From NCBI RefSeq assembly GCF_001447155.2, contig NZ_CP014754.1, positions 1,054,001 through 1,118,000 on the forward strand: DNA of 64,000 bases, in the 5' to 3' direction. Each line of letters opens with the position of its first letter. Positions within the stretch are counted from its first letter, which is position 1. Position numbers and translations under genes: made by a program. A model generated the notes under the pieces. That model was not told the DNA's origin. It searched no databases and saw only the letters and a list, made by a program, of their open reading frames with translations. Below, piece after piece: positions 10,666-20,481 of the stretch. Source of the DNA: Marinobacter sp. LQ44 (lineage in GTDB: Bacteria > Pseudomonadota > Gammaproteobacteria > Pseudomonadales > Oleiphilaceae).

Positions 10666-12324
10666 ATGTCACACCAGTCTGATTTGATCGCCGACGATAT
10701 CCTGGCTTACCTGAAGCAGCACGAGAACAAGGAACTCCTGCGCCTGCTCACCTGCGGCAGCGTGGATGACGGCAAGAGCACGCTGATTGGCCGGCTGCTG
10801 CACGACACCAAGATGATCTACGAAGATCATATGGCAAGCCTGAAGACCGACAGCGCCAAGATGGGCACCACTGGTGAGAAGCTGGACCTGGCCCTGCTGG
10901 TGGACGGCCTGCAGGCCGAACGGGAACAGGGCATCACCATCGATGTCGCCTACCGTTATTTCAGCACCGACAAGCGCAAATTCATCATCGCCGACACCCC
11001 GGGCCATGAGCAGTACACCCGCAACATGGCCACCGGCGCCTCCACCGCGCAGCTGGCGATCCTGATGATTGACGCCCGCCACGGAGTGATGACCCAGACC
11101 CGCCGGCACTCGTTCATTGCCTCCCTGCTGGGCATTCGCCACATTGTGGTGGCCGTGAACAAGATGGACCTGGTGGACTTCAGCGAAGACCGCTTCAACG
11201 AAATCCGTGAAGAGTACCTGGCATTCGCCACCAAACTGGGCCTGAAGGATGTCCGTTTTGTGCCGATTTCCGCTCTGGACGGCGACAACGTGGTGAACAA
11301 GAGTGACAACACGCCCTGGTTTACCGGCCAGCCGCTGATGGAAATCCTGGAAACCGTGGAAGTTTCCCGGGACAAGAACCTGGAGCACTTCCGCTTCCCG
11401 GTGCAATACGTCACCCGCCCCAACCTGAACTTCCGGGGCTTCTGTGGCACCATCGCCTCCGGCGTTATTCGCCCGGGTGACACCGTAATGGCCCTGCCCT
11501 CACGCCGCACCAGTAAGGTCAAGGAAATCGTCACCTTCGACGGCAACCTGAACGAAGCCTACATCGACCAGGCAGTCACCCTGACCCTGGAAGATGAAAT
11601 CGACATCAGTCGTGGCGATATGCTAGTAAAGGCAGAAGACGAGCCCGAGGTGCACAACCGGTTCAATGCCAACATTGTGTGGATGACCGACGCTCCTCTG
11701 GAAACCGGTCGTCTTTATGACATCAAGTTAGGTCCGACGTTTACCTCAGGCACGGTGAAGAACATTCATCACCAGACCGACGTGAACACCCTGGAACAGA
11801 ACCCGAACCCAAGCCAGCTTCAGCTGAATGAAATCGGCCTGTGTGAGCTGACCCTGAACCAGCCCATCGCGTTTGACGCCTACCAGCGCAACCACGCCAC
11901 TGGCAGCTTCATCGTCATCGACCGGCTGACCAACGTGACTGTCGGCGCCGGCATGATTGCAGGCCTGACCGATGGCCTGGATTCCCTGGACCCGGTTACA
12001 CCGGAAGAGCGCGAGCGCCGCCTGGCGCAGAAACCGGCGATCATTGCCTGCACCGGCAAACAGGCCCCGCAACTGGCCCTGGCCGTGGAGCGGGCGCTGT
12101 TTGATCAGGGCAAGACGGCGGTAGTGGTGTCTGAAGAAAACACCGGTGATGCCGACGAACGCCGCCGCGTGGCTCAGCTACTGACCGCTCACGGCCTGGT
12201 GGCGGTGGCAGTGAACCTGGGGTCTGATATTGCCAATGCCAGTGTTTCAGCTGATTCGGAGGCGGATATTCCGGCTGCCGTTGCGGGGCTTCTGCAGGAG
12301 TTGGCTCGGAGTCAGCGGGTTTAA
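10666..12324 (+). CDS. cysN: Sulfate adenylyltransferase subunit 1 (GTPase) with degenerate APS-kinase tail
   Basis: The GTPase domain has GSVDDGKST (residues 31-39), [12 protein letters not shown] and NKMDLVDF, followed by two EF-Tu-like beta barrels. E. coli CysN ends at about 475 residues; this one has 552. The tail from about residue 444 ([21 protein letters not shown]...) aligns by eye with the start of the APS-kinase domain in CysNC fusions (FTGLSGAGKSTLA...AVERKLFD), but the Walker A motif is replaced by [11 protein letters not shown] and most of the kinase domain is missing. It is therefore unlikely to phosphorylate APS; a separate cysC, or direct APS reduction, would be needed. Start ATG 10666 lies just after the cysD stop. 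Confidence 0.9.
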   Translation: MSHQSDLIADDILAYLKQHENKELLRLLTCGSVDDGKSTLIGRLLHDTKMIYEDHMASLKTDSAKMGTTGEKLDLALLVDGLQAEREQGITIDVAYRYFSTDKRKFIIADTPGHEQYTRNMATGASTAQLAILMIDARHGVMTQTRRHSFIASLLGIRHIVVAVNKMDLVDFSEDRFNEIREEYLAFATKLGLKDVRFVPISALDGDNVVNKSDNTPWFTGQPLMEILETVEVSRDKNLEHFRFPVQYVTRPNLNFRGFCGTIASGVIRPGDTVMALPSRRTSKVKEIVTFDGNLNEAYIDQAVTLTLEDEIDISRGDMLVKAEDEPEVHNRFNANIVWMTDAPLETGRLYDIKLGPTFTSGTVKNIHHQTDVNTLEQNPNPSQLQLNEIGLCELTLNQPIAFDAYQRNHATGSFIVIDRLTNVTVGAGMIAGLTDGLDSLDPVTPEERERRLAQKPAIIACTGKQAPQLALAVERALFDQGKTAVVVSEENTGDADERRRVAQLLTAHGLVAVAVNLGSDIANASVSADSEADIPAAVAGLLQELARSQRV

Positions 12325-12344
12325 GCTACTGATCCCCCATCCTT

Positions 12345-12417
12345 GGCGGGCGGGCTTGCCGGGGTGGGGGAGAATTTTTCTTTGGAAAAACAAACCACCA
12401 CCCCGCGACCCGCCCCC
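12345..12417 (-). repeat. Second repeat family, copy upstream of yejK
   Basis: An imperfect hairpin built from GC-rich arms (about 12345-12370 and 12395-12417) around the core TTTTTCTTTGGAAAAACAA (12375-12393). The 20 bases at 12398-12417 are the exact reverse complement of 13545-13564 downstream of yejK, and the 19-base core recurs at 13572-13590. Distinct from the long inverted-repeat family. Confidence 0.75.
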
Positions 12418-12500
12418 AAACTCGAAACAGGGAAATGACCGAAAAGCCAGACCATGGCACAATCCCGCTCCACCAAGATTAACCACAGGAGCTGAACACC

Positions 12501-13517
12501 ATGGCCATCAAACACCTGCGCACCGCCTTCGCCAGCCAGTACCAGCCGGGCCAGCCCGCCCGCCTTGTTGCCGGCGAGGCTCAGCAGGAGCCCGGTGGCG
12601 ATTACGAAGCCCTGCACAAGCAGATGAAGCGGCTGTTCAACAGCAAACCCGGCAAGAAATACGGCCGCTTCTCGGACGACATCGGCGAATGCCCCTTCAG
12701 CGCCTGGCTCAAAGACTACCTGGAAGACAAACAAACCTTCGCCGCTATGACCGACCGCCTGTTCGGCCAGTGGCAGGAGCTGCTCAACGGCAGCCAGGAG
12801 GAATTCGACGGCCACCTGATGGTGGTGCATGACGCCCTGGCAGATTCGGAAGTGGTGTACCTGTTTATTCTGGAAACCGACGGCGCCATGCGCTTTGACG
12901 GCAGCCAGAAACTGGACGCAACAGATGTACTGAGCCTGTCGCGCCTGAACCTGGCGGTTCGAATCGAGGTGGATGAATGGCGCAACGAGAACACCAGCGA
13001 TAACTACATGACCGTGGTCCATGCCCGCGGCACCGGCGACCCCGGCGAGCTGTTTCTTCGCCTTAGCGCGTTCACCAACAGCGTGGATGTGGAAAAGGAA
13101 ACCATGACCTTCCTGGACGCGGTAGAAGCCTTCGCCAAGTCCAGCGAACCGGAAAAGGCCGGCGAAGTACGGGCCAAAGCCTACGAATTCTGCAAAGACC
13201 AGCACGCCCTGGGCGAGCCGGTGGCCATCGAGGCTCTGTCCAACTACCTGGACGAGAGCCAGCCCGAACGCTTCAAGGAATTCGCCAGTAAGAACGCAGA
13301 AATGCCGGAAACCGGCGTGCTGCACCCGGACCATCGCAAGGTCAAGAAACTGGTGCGTATTGCCGGCTCCGGTGGAGGTATGAGTGTGTCATTCTCTTCA
13401 GATCTGGTGAACCAGGCGGTGTACTACGACCGTGACAAAGATGCCTTGACCATCACTCGACTGCCGAAGGCATTGCGGGAGCAGTTGCAGCGGTATCTGG
13501 AGGCTCGCGAGGACTGA
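12501..13517 (+). CDS. yejK: Nucleoid-associated protein YejK (NdpA family)
   Basis: A 338-residue cytoplasmic protein of the PF04245 family, which co-purifies with the nucleoid and affects topoisomerase function. The N terminus (MAIKHLRTAFASQY), the conserved FLRLSAF/TNSVDVEKETMTFLDAVEAF block and the basic end (HRKVKKLVRIAGSGGGMSVSFSSDLV) fit the family and its length. Start ATG 12501 has AGGAG at 12488-12492. It is a single gene flanked on both sides by members of the second repeat family. Confidence 0.88.
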   Translation: MAIKHLRTAFASQYQPGQPARLVAGEAQQEPGGDYEALHKQMKRLFNSKPGKKYGRFSDDIGECPFSAWLKDYLEDKQTFAAMTDRLFGQWQELLNGSQEEFDGHLMVVHDALADSEVVYLFILETDGAMRFDGSQKLDATDVLSLSRLNLAVRIEVDEWRNENTSDNYMTVVHARGTGDPGELFLRLSAFTNSVDVEKETMTFLDAVEAFAKSSEPEKAGEVRAKAYEFCKDQHALGEPVAIEALSNYLDESQPERFKEFASKNAEMPETGVLHPDHRKVKKLVRIAGSGGGMSVSFSSDLVNQAVYYDRDKDALTITRLPKALREQLQRYLEARED

Positions 13518-13544
13518 GCTTTTATTCGCCTAGCCTGCTGGTTG

Positions 13545-13642
13545 GGGGGCGGGTCGCGGGGTGGAGATGTCTTTTTCTTTGGAAAAACAACTCGCTTCGC
13601 TCAGACATCTTTTTCCGGCAGAAAAAGACATCCCCACCCCGC
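13545..13642 (+). repeat. Second repeat family, copy downstream of yejK
   Basis: Arms 13556-13577 and 13621-13642 pair over 22 bp with one mismatch. The core TTTTTCTTTGGAAAAACAA (13572-13590) and the flank at 13545-13564 are shared with the copy upstream of yejK, the flank in inverted orientation. It lies between the convergent ends of yejK and trmH. Confidence 0.8.
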
Positions 13643-13670
13643 ACCGGCATAACATTGTGACTGACGTCCG

Positions 13671-14411
13671 TTAGGACTCGTTTGCTTCTGTGTTTTCCGG
13701 TTGCTCGTCCCATCTGGGGCGATTGGCCCTTATTCTTCTCACTTCCTGCATCCACCCTACCCCGTCGATCAGTTCGCCGGTTTCGTGGTCGATTGGTGGA
13801 TACGGCAGGTTGCGGTCGTCGCAGTAGCGCTTAACCGTCGGCTGGCACCAGCAGAACAGCAGGCGGTTGTATTCGTCATCCGGCATACGCCGCTGGTCAA
13901 ACATACCCGCCAGCTTCCGCTGCCGCTGGGCTTCGGAAAGAATAATCGAACAGGCTGAAGACACATTCAGTGATTCCACCATGCCCATCATCGGAATGAC
14001 AATATGCTCATCCGTCTGCTCGGCGGTCACCGGGTTCACGCCATCCACTTCGTTACCCATGATAATCGTGCACGGCACAGTGTAATCCACCTCCCTAAAA
14101 TCCACCGCCCGGTCAGACAGCTGTGCGGCATACAGCTTATGCCCCTGCGCCTTCAACTCCGTTACCGCGTTGTCCATGGTGGGATGGGTGTGGGTGGTTA
14201 CCCAGTGAAAGCTACCCCCGGCGGTCTTGCGAAAGGCCCGAAAACCCTCCTTGGGCCAGACCACGTGCATATTGGCCAGGCCAAAGGCGTCACAGGAGCG
14301 GATAATTGCCGACAGGTTTCTGGGCTTATGCACCTGATCCGTCAGCACCCGCAGGTCGGGTTGGCGGGTGTTGAGGACTTGTTTGATTCGGGCGAGGCGT
14401 TCAGGGGTCAT
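13671..14411 (-). CDS. trmH: tRNA (guanosine(18)-2'-O)-methyltransferase
   Basis: A SpoU/TrmH-class SAM-dependent 2'-O-methyltransferase acting on G18 of tRNAs. Starting at ATG 14411 gives 246 residues beginning MTPERLARIKQVLNTRQPDL, in register with E. coli TrmH (229 residues). Class motifs are present: KPRNLSAIIRSCDAFG (motif 1), MGNEVDGVNP (motif 2) and IPMMGMVESLNVSSACSIILSEAQRQR (motif 3, trefoil knot). The open frame continues upstream into repeat copy E, which is not coding. Confidence 0.94.
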   Translation of the reverse strand: MTPERLARIKQVLNTRQPDLRVLTDQVHKPRNLSAIIRSCDAFGLANMHVVWPKEGFRAFRKTAGGSFHWVTTHTHPTMDNAVTELKAQGHKLYAAQLSDRAVDFREVDYTVPCTIIMGNEVDGVNPVTAEQTDEHIVIPMMGMVESLNVSSACSIILSEAQRQRKLAGMFDQRRMPDDEYNRLLFCWCQPTVKRYCDDRNLPYPPIDHETGELIDGVGWMQEVRRIRANRPRWDEQPENTEANES

Positions 14412-14756
14412 AAGTGTATTGGCTAGCGATGATTTTTCCGGCTCCCACAAACCAATCATCAAGCTTGTAGAATCCAGCACAAGTGTATGGGAAGGGTTTT
14501 GGGGTGAGCTATCCAAAACTGTGCGGAGCCAGGGATGGCGGAGCCCAAGCGTCACATGGATGTGCCGAAGGAGCGTGTTTTGGATAGCTCACCCCAAAAA
14601 CCTTCATGCACGAAGGTTGCGATAATAGCACAGAGCCAAATGAGGAATACCGAGACAACGGTGGTTGATGTTTAAGCACCCCGTTATAATGTGCAGTCCA
14701 TTTTTGCCAGCGCCCCACATCACCCCGGCGCCAACACACCAAACTACGTGAGACCC
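14412..14756. other. Divergent trmH/miaB intergenic region
   Basis: 345 bases holding inverted-repeat copy E (14491-14605) and, to its right, about 150 bases that should contain the miaB promoter. No gene or further structure was recognised. Confidence 0.5.
14491..14605 (-). repeat. Long inverted-repeat element, copy E
   Basis: Arms 14491-14519 and 14577-14605 pair over 29 bp with one mismatch, with a looser outward extension (GTGTATGG / CATGCAC). On the minus strand the centre reads ACGCTCC, CACATCCATGTG and GCCATCCCTGGC. It lies in a divergent promoter region, like copies A, H, M and N. Confidence 0.88.
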
Positions 14757-16103
14757 ATGGCCAAGAAGCTGTTCATCAAAACCCACGGCTGCCAAATGAA
14801 CGAGTACGACTCTGCCCGCATGGCAGACCTGCTCAAAACCGGCGAAGCGGTCGAAATGACCGACAACCCGGATGACGCCGACATACTGCTGCTGAACACC
14901 TGCTCCATCCGCGAAAAAGCCCAGGAGAAAGTGTTCCACCAGCTCGGCCGCTGGAAACGTCTCAAAAGCAAAAAGCCCGATATGATCATCGGCGTCGGCG
15001 GCTGCGTAGCCAGCCAGGAAGGCCAGGCCATCCTCGACCGGGCCCCTTACGTAGACATGGTCTTCGGCCCGCAAACCCTGCACCGCCTACCAGATATGAT
15101 CACCGAAGTGCGCACCAAGGGTAACGGCGTAGGCGTGGTCGACGTCAGCTTCCCGGAAATCGAAAAATTCGACAACCTGCCCGAGCCCGGCGCAGACGGC
15201 CCCTCCGCGTTTGTCTCCATCATGGAAGGCTGCAGCAAGTACTGCACCTTCTGTGTGGTGCCCTACACCCGCGGCGAAGAAGTCAGCCGCCCGGTGGACG
15301 ATGTCATCGCCGAAGTGGCCCACCTGGCCGCCCAGGGCGTTCGCGAAGTGAACCTGCTGGGCCAGAATGTCAACGCCTACCGTGGCGACACTCACGACGG
15401 CGACCAGATGGACCTGGCAGAACTGATCGAAGTGATCGCCACCATCGACGGCATCGACCGCATCCGTTACACCACCTCCCACCCGGTGGAATTCAGCGAT
15501 GCCCTGATCGATGTCTACGAGCGGGTACCAGAACTGGTCAGCCACCTGCACCTGCCGGTGCAGAGCGGCTCCGACCGCATCCTGGCAGCGATGAAGCGTG
15601 GCCACACGGCACTGGAGTACAAATCCAAACTCCGCCGCCTGCGCAAAATCCGCCCGGACATCAGCTTCTCCTCGGATTTCATCATCGGCTTCCCGGGTGA
15701 AACCGATAAGGACTTCGAAGACACCATGAAGCTGATCAACGACATCGGCTTCGACATGTCCTTCAGCTTCATCTACAGCGCTCGCCCGGGCACGCCGGCG
15801 TCTGACCTGCCGGACGATACGCCGATGGAGGTGAAGAAACAGCGCCTGAGTATTCTGCAGGATCGACTGAATCAGAACGTCATGGATATCAGCCGGAAAA
15901 TGGTGGGCTCTACCCAGCGGATTCTGGTGACCGGACTGTCCAAGAAAGACCCTGGCGAGTACGCTGGCCGCACCGAAAACAACCGCATCGTTAACTTCCG
16001 CCACGAGAATCCTGAGGTGGTTGGGCACTTTATCGACGTGGAAATCGTCGAGGCCTATCCGAATTCTCTTCGGGGTGTGCCCGTCGGTTCGGAATTGTAT
16101 TGA
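14757..16103 (+). CDS. miaB: tRNA-2-methylthio-N6-dimethylallyladenosine synthase
   Basis: MiaB adds the 2-methylthio group to i6A37, made by MiaA (encoded at 48.7-49.8 kb in this window). The 448-residue protein starts at ATG 14757 ([19 protein letters not shown]). Cluster ligands C12, C49 and C83 and the radical-SAM cysteines C159, C163 and C166 ([10 protein letters not shown]) are intact; a TRAM domain forms the C terminus. It heads the miaB-phoH-ybeY-corC-lnt gene order known from E. coli, although 533 bases with two repeats separate it from phoH. Confidence 0.96.
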   Translation: MAKKLFIKTHGCQMNEYDSARMADLLKTGEAVEMTDNPDDADILLLNTCSIREKAQEKVFHQLGRWKRLKSKKPDMIIGVGGCVASQEGQAILDRAPYVDMVFGPQTLHRLPDMITEVRTKGNGVGVVDVSFPEIEKFDNLPEPGADGPSAFVSIMEGCSKYCTFCVVPYTRGEEVSRPVDDVIAEVAHLAAQGVREVNLLGQNVNAYRGDTHDGDQMDLAELIEVIATIDGIDRIRYTTSHPVEFSDALIDVYERVPELVSHLHLPVQSGSDRILAAMKRGHTALEYKSKLRRLRKIRPDISFSSDFIIGFPGETDKDFEDTMKLINDIGFDMSFSFIYSARPGTPASDLPDDTPMEVKKQRLSILQDRLNQNVMDISRKMVGSTQRILVTGLSKKDPGEYAGRTENNRIVNFRHENPEVVGHFIDVEIVEAYPNSLRGVPVGSELY

Positions 16104-16137
16104 TGTTTGTTCCCCATGTTTTCTGGTTTAGGGGCTT

Positions 16138-16251
16138 GGTGACAGGGTGAGGGTGCCGCCCAAAAAACGCCCCGCAAGTACGTCCTTGTAGGGCTTCGTC
16201 GCGCCGTCCCTGGCGCTCCAGATTTTTGGGAGGCTCCCTCACCCTGTCACC
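16138..16251 (+). repeat. Long inverted-repeat element, copy F
   Basis: Arms 16138-16166 and 16223-16251 (29 bp, two mismatches). The centre is very close to that of copy B (ACGCC, TACGTCCTTGTA, GCGCCGTCCCTGGCGC) while the outer stems differ completely, a clear case of conserved core with exchanged, still paired arms. Confidence 0.9.
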
Positions 16252-16446
16252 GGCAAACTTCAAAATGGCATGCCTGATAAATGACTAACCATTCCAGATT
16301 TTGTGAGGACCACCCGACTACTCACATGCTGGCCTTGGCAGTTGCATGCGAACCATTGCTAGTGACTTCCTGGCGCCTAGGCCAAACTTCTTGGACTACA
16401 CACTCTTGTTTTTCACACAACCGGCCTGCACATTAGTCAGACAGGC

Positions 16447-16553
16447 GAAGGGCTGGTGAGGCTTTCCAAAAATCTGGAGCGCCAGGGACGGCGCGACGAA
16501 GCCCTACACGGACGTACTTGCGGGCGTTTTTTGGAAAGCCTCACCAGCCCTTC
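16447..16553 (-). repeat. Long inverted-repeat element, copy G
   Basis: Arms 16447-16472 and 16528-16553 are a perfect 26 bp inverted repeat. The centre on the minus strand is nearly the same as copy F (TACGTCCGTGTA, GCGCCGTCCCTGGCGC). Copies F and G point towards each other with 195 bases between. Confidence 0.9.
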
Positions 16554-16636
16554 AGCCAAACACCAGAACCAAGCAGCGAACTCCCCCGAATTCAGCTCCC
16601 AAACGAGCGGGGAAGATCCAACGAAACGGAGCAAGA

Positions 16637-17623
16637 TTGAACACTCACGACACCAGACAATTTGACCTGCACCCGGTCAACCAGCGCCGCCTGGCCACCC
16701 TCTGCGGCCAGTTCGACGAACACCTGAAAATGATTGAAAAACGTCTGCAGGTAAAAGTCGGCCGCCGGGGCCACCACTTCCGGGTGGAAGGCCACACCGA
16801 AAACGTCGCCGCCGCCACCGAAGTCATCCGGCACCTGTACCGGGAAACCGAAGCCAGCGAAGATATTCCACCGGATACTGTGCACCTGTTCATCCGCGAA
16901 ACCGGCCTAGAACGCCTGCCGGATGACGTGCCCTACGACGAGGGCCAGATAACAGTCATCAAAACCCCGAAGCTGACCGCCAAACCCCGCGGCCAGAACC
17001 AGCAAAAATACGTGCACAATATCCGCACTCACGACATCAACTTCGGCATTGGGCCGGCGGGAACCGGCAAAACCTGGCTGGCCGTGGCCTGTGCGGTAGA
17101 AGCACTGAAAGACGAACAGGTGAAACGCATCCTGCTGGTACGCCCCGCAGTGGAAGCCGGCGAGAAACTGGGCTTTCTGCCCGGCGACCTGGCCCAGAAG
17201 GTGGACCCTTACCTTCGGCCTCTTTACGACGCGCTCTATGAAATGCTCGGCTTCGACCAGGTTACCCGCCTGATTGAGAAAAGCGTGATCGAGATTGCGC
17301 CATTGGCGTTCATGCGTGGCCGCACCCTGAACAACTCGTTCATCATTCTGGACGAAAGCCAGAACACCACCCGGGAACAGATGAAAATGTTCCTCACCCG
17401 GATTGGTTTTGGCTCCACGGCGGTGATCACCGGCGACACCACCCAGGTGGACCTGCCGCGCGGGCAAAACTCAGGGCTGATTCACGCCGCCAGCGTGCTC
17501 AGCAAGGTCCCGGGTATTGGCTTTACCCGCTTTGAATCGAAAGATGTGGTTCGCCACCCACTGGTTCAGCGCATTGTGGAAGCCTATGACTCCTTCGGCG
17601 ACGGGGGCTCAACCAGACCATGA
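16637..17623 (+). CDS. phoH: PhoH-like ATPase (YbeZ)
   Basis: A 328-residue PhoH/YbeZ protein: an N-terminal KH-like region (about 10-70) and a P-loop ATPase domain with Walker A GPAGTGKT at 139-146 and Walker [10 protein letters not shown] near 235. YbeZ proteins partner YbeY in 16S rRNA processing and ribosome quality control. The TTG at 16637 is the only start that fits: GGAG at 16628-16631 is 5 bases upstream. Its stop overlaps ybeY by 4 bases (ATGA), showing coupling. Confidence 0.92.
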   Translation: MNTHDTRQFDLHPVNQRRLATLCGQFDEHLKMIEKRLQVKVGRRGHHFRVEGHTENVAAATEVIRHLYRETEASEDIPPDTVHLFIRETGLERLPDDVPYDEGQITVIKTPKLTAKPRGQNQQKYVHNIRTHDINFGIGPAGTGKTWLAVACAVEALKDEQVKRILLVRPAVEAGEKLGFLPGDLAQKVDPYLRPLYDALYEMLGFDQVTRLIEKSVIEIAPLAFMRGRTLNNSFIILDESQNTTREQMKMFLTRIGFGSTAVITGDTTQVDLPRGQNSGLIHAASVLSKVPGIGFTRFESKDVVRHPLVQRIVEAYDSFGDGGSTRP

Positions 17624-18093
17624 GCACACTGACCGTGGATTTTCAGAGGGTTTATGAAGGACCTGGTGTGCCCGATGAAGGGCAGTTCCACGCCTGGGCC
17701 GAAAAGGCATGGCTGGGCGAGGATCCGTCTGAAGTGACGATCCGTATTGTTGGTGACGACGAAAGTCGGGACCTGAACCATCAGTACCGGGGCAAGGACA
17801 AACCCACCAATGTTTTGTCCTTCCCATTTGAAGCACCACCGGGTATAACGTTGCCATTGGCCGGAGATCTGGTGATTTGCGCGCCGGTTGTTGAGAGGGA
17901 AGCGCAGGAACAGCTTAAAGAACCTGTCGCCCACTGGGCCCATATGGTGGTGCACGGTATGTTGCACCTCCAGGGCTACGACCACATTGAAGAGCACGAA
18001 GCCGAGGCCATGGAAGCCCTCGAGGTCCGGCTGCTTGCGCAGCTCGGATTTGCTAACCCTTATGAAGCAGAGGAAACGGAACCAGACTCATGA
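17620..18093 (+). CDS. ybeY: Endoribonuclease YbeY
   Basis: A 157-residue metal-dependent endoribonuclease for 16S rRNA 3'-end maturation and late ribosome quality control. The zinc-binding H-x3-H-x5-H motif is [11 protein letters not shown] with H112, H116 and H122, and [11 protein letters not shown] is the usual upstream signature. It overlaps phoH and corC by four bases on each side, so the three genes are translationally coupled. Confidence 0.96.
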   Translation: MSTLTVDFQRVYEGPGVPDEGQFHAWAEKAWLGEDPSEVTIRIVGDDESRDLNHQYRGKDKPTNVLSFPFEAPPGITLPLAGDLVICAPVVEREAQEQLKEPVAHWAHMVVHGMLHLQGYDHIEEHEAEAMEALEVRLLAQLGFANPYEAEETEPDS

Positions 18094-18935
18094 GCGACGA
18101 TCAGTCGAGTCGCAGCCAGGGCGGAAAGTCCTGGCTGGAGCGTATATCACAGGCCTTCTCCAGCGGGCCTGAGTCCGTCGAGGACGTGCTGGAGATCCTG
18201 CGGGATGCCGAATCTGAAAGCATCATTGATGCAGATTCCATGAGCATCATCGAGGGTGCCATGCAGGTGATTGACATGCGGGTGGATGAGATCATGATCC
18301 CCCGCTCACAGATGATTACCGTTAAGGCATCCCAGGATCCGAAGGAATTCTTGCCAGAAATCATGTCATCCGCCCACAGCCGGTTTCCGGTGATCGGTGA
18401 GAGCCAGGATGACGTCATTGGCGTGCTGCTGGCTAAAGATCTGTTGCCGCTGGCGCTCAATAACGAGCTGAACTGGACGAACATCCGGGAGATCCTTCGC
18501 CCACCCACGTTTGTTCCCGAAAGCAAGCGGTTGAACCAACTGCTCAAAGAGTTCAAGGAAAACCGCAACCATATGGCCATTGTGGTGGATGAGTACGGCG
18601 GCACTGCTGGCCTGATTACCATCGAGGACGTGCTGGAGCAGATTGTCGGTGAGATCGAAGACGAACACGACTTCGACGAGGAAACCCATATCAAGGCCCG
18701 GGGCGACGGCACCTACGCCGTGAAAGCCGTCACCCCCATTGAAGACTTCAACGAATTTTTCGAGACCATGATGGACGAGGAAGAATTCGACACCATCGGC
18801 GGACTGGTCCTCAAAGAGTTCGGTCACCTGCCCAGACGGGGCGAAACGGTTGAATTCGGCGGCTTGCAGTTTACTATTGCCAACGCCGATAACCGAGTCA
18901 TCCGTTTGTTGCAGGTAACACGAAGTGAATCATGA
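18090..18935 (+). CDS. corC: CBS-domain protein CorC/YbeX
   Basis: A 281-residue cytoplasmic protein with two CBS domains (about residues 65-190; [10 protein letters not shown] and [29 protein letters not shown] are typical) and a C-terminal CorC/HlyC domain (about 205-281). Its E. coli homologue was linked to magnesium/cobalt efflux and more recently to ribosome metabolism. Gene order phoH-ybeY-corC-lnt is as in E. coli; its end overlaps the GTG start of lnt by 11 bases. Confidence 0.93.
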   Translation: MSDDQSSRSQGGKSWLERISQAFSSGPESVEDVLEILRDAESESIIDADSMSIIEGAMQVIDMRVDEIMIPRSQMITVKASQDPKEFLPEIMSSAHSRFPVIGESQDDVIGVLLAKDLLPLALNNELNWTNIREILRPPTFVPESKRLNQLLKEFKENRNHMAIVVDEYGGTAGLITIEDVLEQIVGEIEDEHDFDEETHIKARGDGTYAVKAVTPIEDFNEFFETMMDEEEFDTIGGLVLKEFGHLPRRGETVEFGGLQFTIANADNRVIRLLQVTRSES

Positions 18936-20481
18936 GCCCGGCCTTCGCCACCCCCTGAACCTCCGATTTACCGACCATCCCTGGTTTGGCCCGGCAATTC
19001 TGATGATTGCCGGTGCACTCCAGACCCTCACCTTTTCGCCTTTCCATTTGTGGTGGCTTGGTCCCCTCTCGGTTTTTCTGATTGTGCTGGTAACACTCCA
19101 TCAGCCTTCGGAAAAGCTGTTCCGCGCCGGATGGTTTATCGGCCTTGGCCTGTTCGGTTCCGGCGCAAGCTGGATTTACGTCAGCATCAGCGAGCACGGG
19201 AACACCTCGGTGCCGGTAGCCGTCCTGCTGATGGTCCTGTTTATCGCGGGACTGGCATTGTTCCACGGCCTTGCCTTCTGGTTCTGGGGCAAACTGGCCA
19301 AGGACAGCATGATCCGGCGCCTGATTCTATTTCCGGCCATCTGGATACTCGGGGACTGGTTACGGGGCTGGCTGCTTACGGGCTTTCCCTGGCTTTATCT
19401 CGGCACTGCACATACAGACGGACCACTTGGAGGCCTTGCCCCCCTTACCGGCGTACATGGCATCACCTTCTGGATCACGGTCACGGGGGCAGCCGCCTGC
19501 GCCATCTGGTGGCTTGTTCTGTCCGGGCGGCGCAAATCAGCAGCAGTCACCGCAGTATTCACCTTGCTGCCCTGGTTCCTGGCTCCGGCCATGAAACAAA
19601 CCGACTGGACTGACCTGAGCGAGCAGCCAGTCACCTTTGCCGCCATGCAAGGCAACATTCCCCAACAGATCAAATGGGACCCGGATTTTCTGAGGGACCA
19701 GATCGTGGCGTACCTGGGCATGACCGAGGCCCACTGGCAACGCGACCTTATTCTATGGCCGGAAACCGCGATACCAATCCCGCAGGACCAGGCAGGCAAG
19801 GTGCTTGATCACATCCACGCAGAACTCGGCGATGAGAGTACGCTGATCACCGGCATTCCCTGGTACGGCTACAGCGATCGTATTGACGACTTCACTTTCC
19901 ACAACAGCATCATGGCCATCGGTAATGGGGAAGGTATCTACCACAAACAGAAGCTGGTGCCGTTTGGTGAATACGTGCCGTTACAGGGCATCCTGCGAGG
20001 ACTGATCGGCTTTTTCGACCTGCCCATGAGCAGCTTCACCCCCGGCCCCAAATATCAATCCCCGCTGGTGGCCAGTGGCATCAACATCACGCCTTACATC
20101 TGCTATGAAGTAGCCTACCCGGACTTTGTCGCCTTCAATGCCCGTAACTCCGGCTTGCTGTTAACCATCAGCAATGATGGCTGGTTCGGTGATTCCATTG
20201 GCCCGTTGCAGCACCTTCAACTGGCCCGCATGCGCGCCCTGGAAACCGGGCGCTACATGCTCAGGGGCACCAATAACGGCGTTACCGCGATCATCAACGA
20301 AAAGGGCGAGATCACCGAACGGATTCCGCAGTTCCAGCGGGCAGTACTGACCGGTGAAGTTTTCCCCGCCACTGGCAGCACACCCTTCATGCAGACCGGC
20401 TCGTGGCCGGTGCTGACCCTGGCGGTGATCCTGATCGTATTTGTGCGGGAGCGGGTGATCCCGAAAAACCCTAATCCTTAG
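18925..20481 (+). CDS. lnt: Apolipoprotein N-acyltransferase
   Basis: Lnt transfers the third acyl chain to lipoproteins in the inner membrane. The 518-residue protein has about six N-terminal membrane segments and one at the C terminus around a periplasmic nitrilase-type domain with the Glu-Lys-Cys triad visible as LWPETAIP, YHKQKLVPFGEYVP and ICYEVAYP. The start is the GTG at 18925, inside the end of corC; no ATG lies nearby in this frame. The 3' end overlaps the convergent ybeL-like gene by 11 bases. Confidence 0.94.
   Translation: MNHEPGLRHPLNLRFTDHPWFGPAILMIAGALQTLTFSPFHLWWLGPLSVFLIVLVTLHQPSEKLFRAGWFIGLGLFGSGASWIYVSISEHGNTSVPVAVLLMVLFIAGLALFHGLAFWFWGKLAKDSMIRRLILFPAIWILGDWLRGWLLTGFPWLYLGTAHTDGPLGGLAPLTGVHGITFWITVTGAAACAIWWLVLSGRRKSAAVTAVFTLLPWFLAPAMKQTDWTDLSEQPVTFAAMQGNIPQQIKWDPDFLRDQIVAYLGMTEAHWQRDLILWPETAIPIPQDQAGKVLDHIHAELGDESTLITGIPWYGYSDRIDDFTFHNSIMAIGNGEGIYHKQKLVPFGEYVPLQGILRGLIGFFDLPMSSFTPGPKYQSPLVASGINITPYICYEVAYPDFVAFNARNSGLLLTISNDGWFGDSIGPLQHLQLARMRALETGRYMLRGTNNGVTAIINEKGEITERIPQFQRAVLTGEVFPATGSTPFMQTGSWPVLTLAVILIVFVRERVIPKNPNP

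Larger units (their letters stand above)
16104..16636. other. miaB-phoH intergenic region with two opposed repeats
   Basis: 533 bases with no credible gene. Copies F and G of the long inverted-repeat family face each other; the 195 bases between them (16252-16446) show no homology or structure I can name. A promoter for phoH-ybeY-corC-lnt would be expected close to 16560-16630. Confidence 0.55.

Noticed and set aside
14412..14555. 48-codon N-terminal extension of trmH
   Set aside because: It is translated repeat copy E; TrmH homology begins at 14411.
15087..16028. A 313-codon minus-strand frame opposite miaB
   Set aside because: Antisense shadow of miaB without family motifs.
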